A stretch of DNA of 20,456 nucleotides from DAIRDK01 sp035403225 (lineage in GTDB: Bacteria > Bacteroidota > Bacteroidia > Bacteroidales > FEN-979), in contig DAONET010000039.1 in assembly GCA_035403225.1 (NCBI GenBank), forward strand, positions 1 to 20,456, read 5' to 3'. The translations under genes were made by a program, and so were the position numbers. Below are positions 16,301 to 20,456 of this stretch, piece by piece (position 1 is the first letter of the stretch; each line of letters opens with the position of its first letter). Under the pieces are notes generated by a model. It was not told the origin of the DNA. It did not search any database and worked only from the letters and a program-made list of their open reading frames with translations.

Positions 16301-17845
16301 GAGCCAGATATTGGGATCACGGAAAGAGAGGCTCCCGTCGTACTTCATCTCCGACAAGGTGCCGTTCACCACGATCTTCTGGTAGTTGTATCCGTTTACC
16401 ATCGCGGAATCGATGGCCAGGTTCATCGTGATATCGGCCCCGTTCAGGTTAAAGCCGCTCCCGTCGACCGCTCCCCGGAGCGTCACCTGGCCCAGCAGGG
16501 GACTGCCCAGCAGCTTCCCTGCATCCACCGAAGTCGTCGTCAGCAGCCCGTTATACGAGAATGTCTTTTGTGCCTCCGGCCTTTTCATCACGAGGTTGGC
16601 GGCCACCGCGCCCAATGCTGTCTTCGCAGAGAAATCCGCGTTGAAATCATCCCAGAAGCCGGTGAAACGTCCGGTGAGGGTGAACGTTCCCAGGTTCTCC
16701 AAGGCTGCCGGGATGGGGATCGTGTCGGGGTCTGACGGGATTTTAAACGCTTGTAAGTCCTTCCGGTTACTGACGAACTCACGGATATTGAGGTCGACGT
16801 ATGTCTGGTAGATATCCGGCAAGCCGGCAGCCATCACATCGCCGGAGAACATCGTCCCTTCTCCGGTAGCGAACTTCAGGTTCTTTACAGTGAAACGGTT
16901 GACCGTGCCTTCGGCGTTGCCCTGCATCTTCAACACTTCATCCATCACCTTCATCTCCGGTGCGAAATACCCGATATCGGCCAGGTTTAATACGCTGGGA
17001 CGGATCGTGCTCCTGATCGTCACCTTATTGATAAAATCGAGGAAGGCGCTGTAACGGTCATACAACATGAAGAAATCCATATCCAACTCCGACCGCGGGG
17101 TCTCTGCTTTGAGGTTGCGTACCTTCACAAACCGCGAACACACTTTTGCTTCACCGCTGAAAGAAAGAAGCTCAAAGCCGGAGCGTTCGAGTGCTTCCAG
17201 GTGCGTGATATTGGCGTTGATGGTATCGCCGTTGACCGAGAAGTTGGAAAGACTCAGGTTGATGCGGCCTGCATCGATGTTGGCGTAGTCCATGCCTTCA
17301 GTGACGGGCGTTTCGTTGCAGTCCTGGTAGTGAAACCGGAAGTTCCGGATCATCACCATCGCCCCGGAGATGGAAAAAGGTTTCGCGGTGGTATCTACCG
17401 GCTTCACCACCGTAGTGGCAGGGGTAAAGTAATCGATGATAAACTGGATATTCAGCAGGCTGTCGCCCTTCGGGATGACCAGCTGGAACTCTCCTCCGTC
17501 GATCAGCACCTTCCGGATGTGCAGGTTGCCGTTCCAGAGCTGCCTGAGGTCGGGTTGCACCGCCAGCAGGTGGGTGGCAAAGAGCACGCTGTCGCGCCGG
17601 TCTTTCACCAGGATGTCTTTCAAAACCACTCCGTTGGTCAGGGAGAATCCGAACTCCCCTACCCTCACTTCGGTCTTCCAGGCCTTCGAGAAATAGGCGG
17701 CCGTCATCCGGATCCCGGCACGCTGTACGCCCGGGTCACGGATCACCGAGTAAACCGTGATTCCCAGTGCAAAAAGGATCACCAGGACATAGAATGCTAT
17801 GTTGATTCCGCGTTTAATCGTACTTTTGCCTTTTGATCCGCGCAA
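13367..17845 (-). CDS. tamB: TamB-like translocation and assembly module protein (DUF490/AsmA-type bridge protein)
   Basis: 1492 residues, longer than E. coli TamB (about 1260). One membrane segment lies at residues 13-35 after a basic start, so the protein is anchored in the inner membrane and the rest reaches into the periplasm. The body is a long series of beta strands as in TamB/AsmA lipid-bridge proteins, and roughly the last 400 residues form the TamB (DUF490) domain, with a PFTISEGSSISWSGDPADAD stretch and SALYRTKVPLSGL. These proteins help supply lipid to, or assemble proteins in, the outer membrane. The start codon is TTG at 17845: reading upstream in frame to the stop at 17927-17929 there is no ATG or GTG, and the next downstream options would cut the membrane segment. 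tsaD starts 6 bases away on the other strand, a neighbour often seen in Bacteroidota. No TamA-type barrel gene is in the window. Confidence 0.9.
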   Translation of the reverse strand: MRGSKGKSTIKRGINIAFYVLVILFALGITVYSVIRDPGVQRAGIRMTAAYFSKAWKTEVRVGEFGFSLTNGVVLKDILVKDRRDSVLFATHLLAVQPDLRQLWNGNLHIRKVLIDGGEFQLVIPKGDSLLNIQFIIDYFTPATTVVKPVDTTAKPFSISGAMVMIRNFRFHYQDCNETPVTEGMDYANIDAGRINLSLSNFSVNGDTINANITHLEALERSGFELLSFSGEAKVCSRFVKVRNLKAETPRSELDMDFFMLYDRYSAFLDFINKVTIRSTIRPSVLNLADIGYFAPEMKVMDEVLKMQGNAEGTVNRFTVKNLKFATGEGTMFSGDVMAAGLPDIYQTYVDLNIREFVSNRKDLQAFKIPSDPDTIPIPAALENLGTFTLTGRFTGFWDDFNADFSAKTALGAVAANLVMKRPEAQKTFSYNGLLTTTSVDAGKLLGSPLLGQVTLRGAVDGSGFNLNGADITMNLAIDSAMVNGYNYQKIVVNGTLSEMKYDGSLSFRDPNIWLDFNGRADFHDSLPAFDFDAYIHRAQLFNLHLLDRDSIENISGEILARFTGNTIDNLDGMIRMNGITYQEGEDTATMDKLMLKTATDIRGTKSLRLESDYLNADITGIFSFRNMIKSTDLFIRNYLAHFNMKDSLEMIDDAPPQVMRFILEFGDVNEVTRMFLPFLKVSPGTILSGYFDTRQSLFRLEGSSPLLSLYGMDLSNWHLDAESTTREMRLNTGCRNFYLTRSESSDTLDIRFDTLELSGVIRHDTVLYDLGWNSKYGHSFLNGVLSFLNDGSVHIWQDQFSVLLKNNLWHISPNNLIVIDTSGTTLSDITFIGRNQQLSLQGRISEKPTDTLNLDFHHLDISDADYFLGNPDIDIDGILSGKLKLTNIPGDMTLVSDLKVERFRFNKELLGDALLTVLYDNIRDRFDINAKVIYTGNAGQNIPLSLSGYYKLGKTPGFDFDIRLKNLNLKMVEPFATDVMSKLSGLVSGEAHLEGTADKPRLTGQLKLMRTEFTVAYLNVPYSLSDVVNIEDGKIPFNNIAIYDSLGNKAYLNGDITHDHFKNFRLNLDITMNDFCAFNNNAAQNSLFYGKARASGKVNISGPIDQISIDVKASTGSNTHMVIPINLTADVGQMNYIIFEEHESDTVEVSPKPVAPVSDYGIFLNLNVAVRPDAEVEVFLPDQLGNLQATGAGNLTMAMTPTTPFTIHGSYEITKGAFLLQLRNLLRLPFTISEGSSISWSGDPADADINLSALYRTKVPLSGLTSDAEIAGTRVMTECILRMGGKLMNPVYEFGLNLPNAEESVKSVVFNAIDTTNQLEMSKQVLSVLMLNQFNPIVSGTTGLDVSGTSISIVTNQINSIISRMSTNVNVNVNYKRATANTGQEFDVGLSTQFLDDRLLIDGAFGMTSYRNASSQETSTIVGDINIEYLLTKNRRWRVRAFNRTNTLDLLYNNSPYTQGIGISYQRDFSSFRDLFSRKPQPDTEKIKSTP
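17802..17828 (+). promoter_or_regulatory. Candidate tsaD promoter inside the 5' end of tamB
   Basis: TACTTTTG at 17821-17828 is a perfect TAnnTTTG -7 element of the Bacteroidota primary sigma factor. A TTG at 17802-17804, 16 bases upstream, is a possible but slightly close -33 element. Transcription would start near 17835, giving a leader of about 17 bases before the tsaD ATG at 17852. The element lies entirely within the first codons of tamB on the opposite strand. Confidence 0.5.
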
Positions 17846-17851
17846 CTCACT

Positions 17852-18883
17852 ATGAATACTTACATACTCGGAATCGAATCCTCTTGTGATGACACCTCTG
17901 CAGCTGTTCTGCAGAACGATATGCTGCTATCCAATGTCATTGCCGGACAAGAGGTTCACAGGTCTTTTGGCGGAGTAGTGCCCGAGCTGGCATCGCGCGC
18001 TCACCAGCAGAACATCATCCCCGTTATCGACGCTGCTATTAAAAAGGCAAATATAACGAAAAATGATCTTTCTGCCGTAGCTTTTACGCAGGGACCCGGT
18101 TTACTCGGATCTTTGCTGGTCGGCATCTCTTTTGCGAAGGCTTTCGCCCTGGGACTCAACATCCCGCTGATCGAAGTAGATCACCTCAATGCACACATCC
18201 TGGCCCATTTTGTCCGGCTGCCTCAGCCGCCTGACGGCATCCCCCAAAAACCGGCGCCGGTATTCCCGTTCCTCTGTCTGACGGTATCCGGCGGTCACAC
18301 TCAGTTGGTTCTGGTTCATGGGGATGAAGAGATGGAGATCATCGGACAGACCATCGACGACGCCGCCGGTGAGACATTCGATAAAGCGGCCAAGATCATG
18401 GGGCTGCCGTACCCCGGCGGACCGGTGATCGACCGGCTGGCCAAGGAAGGAGATCCGAAGAAATTCACCTTCGCAAAACCGCGTATCGCAGGACTCGATT
18501 TCAGCTTCAGCGGCCTGAAGACATCCATCCTCTATTTCATCCGTGATGAGCTGAAAAAAGACGAAGCGTTCATCGAGAAAAACAAAACCGACCTCTGTGC
18601 CTCCATCCAGGCTTCCATCATCGACATCTTACTGAAGAAAGTCGTGTCGGCCGCCAAAGCCACGGGTATCCGGCAGGTGGCCGTAGCCGGTGGCGTCTCC
18701 GCTAACTCGGCCCTCCGGAAAGCGCTCCTGGATGCCGGAGAGAAACACGGATGGGACGTATTCATCCCGCCTTTCCAATTCACTACCGACAATGCCGCCA
18801 TGATCGCCATGGCCGGTTACTTCAAATTTAATAAAGGAGAATTCGGGTCACAGAATGCGACGCCTTATGCCCGTAAAAAATAA
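17852..18883 (+). CDS. tsaD: tRNA N6-adenosine threonylcarbamoyltransferase TsaD
   Basis: 343 residues, the normal length. TsaD moves the threonylcarbamoyl group from threonylcarbamoyl-AMP to A37 of tRNAs reading ANN codons, as part of the TsaB-TsaD-TsaE complex in the cytoplasm; it is essential in most bacteria. Signatures of the ASKHA-fold family are all present: ILGIESSCDDTS (5-16), GVVPELASRAHQ (41-52), metal ligands H111 and H115 in DHLNAH, SGGHTQL (146-152), GLPYPGGPVID (184-194), VAGGVSANSALR (278-289), and TTDNAAMIA (311-319) with the metal-binding D313. The ATG at 17852 fits the conserved N-terminus exactly. It is divergent from tamB (6 bases) and convergent with a lipoprotein gene (3 bases), so it is probably transcribed alone. 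Confidence 0.98.
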   Translation: MNTYILGIESSCDDTSAAVLQNDMLLSNVIAGQEVHRSFGGVVPELASRAHQQNIIPVIDAAIKKANITKNDLSAVAFTQGPGLLGSLLVGISFAKAFALGLNIPLIEVDHLNAHILAHFVRLPQPPDGIPQKPAPVFPFLCLTVSGGHTQLVLVHGDEEMEIIGQTIDDAAGETFDKAAKIMGLPYPGGPVIDRLAKEGDPKKFTFAKPRIAGLDFSFSGLKTSILYFIRDELKKDEAFIEKNKTDLCASIQASIIDILLKKVVSAAKATGIRQVAVAGGVSANSALRKALLDAGEKHGWDVFIPPFQFTTDNAAMIAMAGYFKFNKGEFGSQNATPYARKK

Positions 18884-18886
18884 CGC

Positions 18887-19732
18887 CTACTCCTGTTCGA
18901 GAATCTGAAACTGATCGTCTTCCACGATCTCCAGGCTTTTGGAAAAACGGTTGTAATGGAAATACCAGTAAGGAGCTTGTCCTTCCGGCATTTTATAGGC
19001 GATGTACTGATTCAGGAAGAAATCGTACAAATAGCTGGCATGCCTTTTCCCCAGGTTGGAAGCCATCACCATCACATCCGGCATGGTGATGGAATCAACC
19101 TTGTACCGGTATCTCACGGCATCGGTGAAGGGATCCGAGGTAAAACTCCCGTCAAAACCATCGGTCATGGTATGCGTGGCATACAACACCGTCTTCTGCA
19201 CGTTGGGACTGAACATCTTATTGATCTCGTACCACGCGGAGAAATCGATGGCATTCAGGTTGATGTTCTTGATATAAACCATCTCCTCCATCTCCATCTC
19301 ATCCTGCAGGGGATAAAAATACTCATCAAGCTGAAGCTGCGCCATCCTCAGGTAATAGACCTGCGGATTGTCCTTCAGCAGCGAATCCTCGCCGGTGGAG
19401 ATATACACGGGGAATCCGAGCTTCCGGAGTTCATCCATAAAACTGTTGATATACGTATCGAGAAAAACAGAGTCGTCAATCTCCCTCATGAAACGGCTGG
19501 AGGCATACAAGGCCGAATCCTGCTGCGACGTATTCAGGGAATCGAAGTTTTCGATAGCTTCGCCCTTATGATTGTATTTAAACAGAAGGTTTGTCGGAGA
19601 CAGCACGATCTGTATCGGGGGATGATTCTGAATAAACGTCTTCCCTATTTTGTTTTCCACTGAGCACGATGTCAGGGAGATCATCGTCAGGAAAAGGATC
19701 AGTAACGTTTTATGGTTTTGTTTGTGTGACAT
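18887..19732 (-). CDS. Predicted lipoprotein of unknown function
   Basis: 281 residues from the ATG at 19732. The first 23 residues form a lipoprotein signal: basic and polar start, hydrophobic core LLILFLTMIS, then the lipobox LTSC with Cys23. The mature protein is rich in acidic and aromatic residues (for example DEYFYPLQDEMEMEEMVYI) with no motif that I recognise; there are no further membrane segments. A GTG at 19744 would add four residues and sit 4 bases after the flavodiiron stop; I prefer the ATG because it gives a compact signal peptide. It lies 16 bases downstream of the flavodiiron gene and is probably co-transcribed with it. The stop is 3 bases from the tsaD stop on the other strand, leaving no room for a terminator. 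It should sit in the envelope, facing the periplasm or cell surface. Confidence 0.8.
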   Translation of the reverse strand: MSHKQNHKTLLILFLTMISLTSCSVENKIGKTFIQNHPPIQIVLSPTNLLFKYNHKGEAIENFDSLNTSQQDSALYASSRFMREIDDSVFLDTYINSFMDELRKLGFPVYISTGEDSLLKDNPQVYYLRMAQLQLDEYFYPLQDEMEMEEMVYIKNINLNAIDFSAWYEINKMFSPNVQKTVLYATHTMTDGFDGSFTSDPFTDAVRYRYKVDSITMPDVMVMASNLGKRHASYLYDFFLNQYIAYKMPEGQAPYWYFHYNRFSKSLEIVEDDQFQILEQE

Positions 19733-19748
19733 ATTGCGGGGCACGTTA

Positions 19749-20456
19749 TCACTTGTTTTTTTCCATCAGTCTGATTCTGAACTGTCTGCCATATTCAACG
19801 CATCTTTCGATGGTTTCATTGTGTGCAGAAAATTTTACCATCAACCCTTCTTCCACCACATCCAGTTTCAACCCTTTCAGGGCGGCATTGATGATCTTCG
19901 TCCCTTCGCCGCTCCAGCCGTACGATCCGAAAGAAGCGCCCAGCTTGCCACGGTCGCGGATGGGGTTGATCAGCGCCATGGTCTGGTAAACGGGCATCAG
20001 GATGTTCTGATTCAGGGTGGGGCTTCCCAGGATAAAGCCTGCCGAACGGATGAGTTCCGGCTCTATGACAGCAGGGTTGAACTTCTCGATATCGATCACG
20101 GAAACTTCCATGTCGCCCGCCTCACGGATGCCGGTGGCAATGAGTTCGGCTATCTTCGCGGTATTCTGATAGGCCGAGACATAACCGATAAATACCCGGT
20201 TAGGAGCAGGATTGGTCAACGTTTCCCGGGCATACTGTTCGCTGAGGTCGATATACTTTTTCCAGTTCTTTCGCAGGATGGGACCATGGCTGGTGCATAC
20301 AGCCGAGATCTCCAGCGGACGTATCTTTTCAATAGCCTGGAGCATGAACCGGCTAAACGGCTTCATGATGACGTGAAAATAAAACTTGTATGCCTCGTCG
20401 AAATCGCCGGCCAGGTCATCGTACATCTCTTCCGGGCAATAATGTTCGCCAAAGGC
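19749..20456 (-). CDS. Flavodiiron protein (FprA-type A flavoprotein), 3' part, cut by the window edge
   Basis: 235 residues are visible; the reading frame is open to base 20456, beginning AFGEHYCPEE, so the true start and most of the metallo-beta-lactamase-type diiron domain lie outside. What remains is the end of that domain, including the last diiron ligand region CTSHGP, and then a complete flavodoxin-like FMN domain from about NRVFIGYVSAYQNTA, with the phosphate-binding loop SAYQNTA and an FMN-contact region GSPTLNQN. A further stretch, ASFGSYGWSGEGT, is the typical flavodoxin-domain end of this family. These enzymes reduce O2 to water or NO to N2O using electrons from rubredoxin or a similar donor, and protect anaerobes. 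An in-frame ATG at 20426 is internal and not the start. The lipoprotein gene follows after 16 bases. Confidence 0.93.
   Translation of the reverse strand, partial: AFGEHYCPEEMYDDLAGDFDEAYKFYFHVIMKPFSRFMLQAIEKIRPLEISAVCTSHGPILRKNWKKYIDLSEQYARETLTNPAPNRVFIGYVSAYQNTAKIAELIATGIREAGDMEVSVIDIEKFNPAVIEPELIRSAGFILGSPTLNQNILMPVYQTMALINPIRDRGKLGASFGSYGWSGEGTKIINAALKGLKLDVVEEGLMVKFSAHNETIERCVEYGRQFRIRLMEKNK

Noticed and set aside
14180..16735. Long plus-strand open frames (14180-15013 and 15689-16735) opposite tamB
   Set aside because: Same pattern of His/Arg/Glu-rich antisense translation with no domain; tamB is convincing across the whole stretch.
17906..17917. Perfect 12-base palindrome GTTCTGCAGAAC about 60 bases upstream of the tamB start, within tsaD
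   Set aside because: It could be an operator for tamB, but it falls in ordinary tsaD codons (Val-Leu-Gln-Asn) and one palindrome of this length in 20 kb is weak evidence.

Overview
The window looks like a chromosomal segment from a member of the Bacteroidota, probably an anaerobic or oxygen-sensitive Bacteroidales-like lineage. The evidence is a cell-surface protein with a type IX secretion (T9SS) type A sorting domain, a Bacteroidota-style TamB next to tsaD, promoter-like TAnnTTTG elements, AddAB-type recombination helicase-nucleases in their Bacteroidota form, and a flavodiiron protein typical of anaerobes. Base composition is fairly GC-rich for the phylum, so I would not name a genus. Coding density is very high: the longest stretch without a gene is 127 bases (2211-2337). 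I saw no RNA gene, insertion sequence, CRISPR array or prophage.

Left end (75-3882): a polytopic membrane protein with an embedded spermidine-synthase-like domain (minus strand) is divergent from a predicted lipoprotein that fuses a Memo domain to an AMMECR1 domain (plus strand). These are two of the three parts of the 'AmmeMemoRadiSam' set; the radical SAM partner is not in the window.

Centre (3863-17845, all minus strand): six genes in a row with junctions of 18 bases or less, three of them coding for DNA-end processing or wall recycling in an interleaved order. In transcription order they are tamB, a T9SS-sorted surface protein, addA, an AmgK-like sugar kinase fused to a RapZ C-terminal domain, a MurU-like nucleotidyltransferase, and addB. 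AddA and AddB should form one helicase-nuclease for double-strand-break repair. AmgK and MurU should form a two-step salvage route from MurNAc to UDP-MurNAc. TamB and the T9SS protein belong to the cell envelope. The spacing suggests one roughly 14-kb transcription unit.

Right end (17852-20456): tsaD (tRNA t6A synthesis) is divergent from tamB with only 6 bases between start codons, and meets head-on, 3 bases away, a minus-strand lipoprotein of unknown function. That lipoprotein follows the 3' part of a flavodiiron protein gene that runs off the right edge.

The most interesting points are the AmgK-RapZ fusion beside MurU, the placement of this wall-recycling pair between addA and addB, the apparently exported Memo-AMMECR1 fusion, and the spermidine-synthase-like membrane protein whose catalytic acids are changed.
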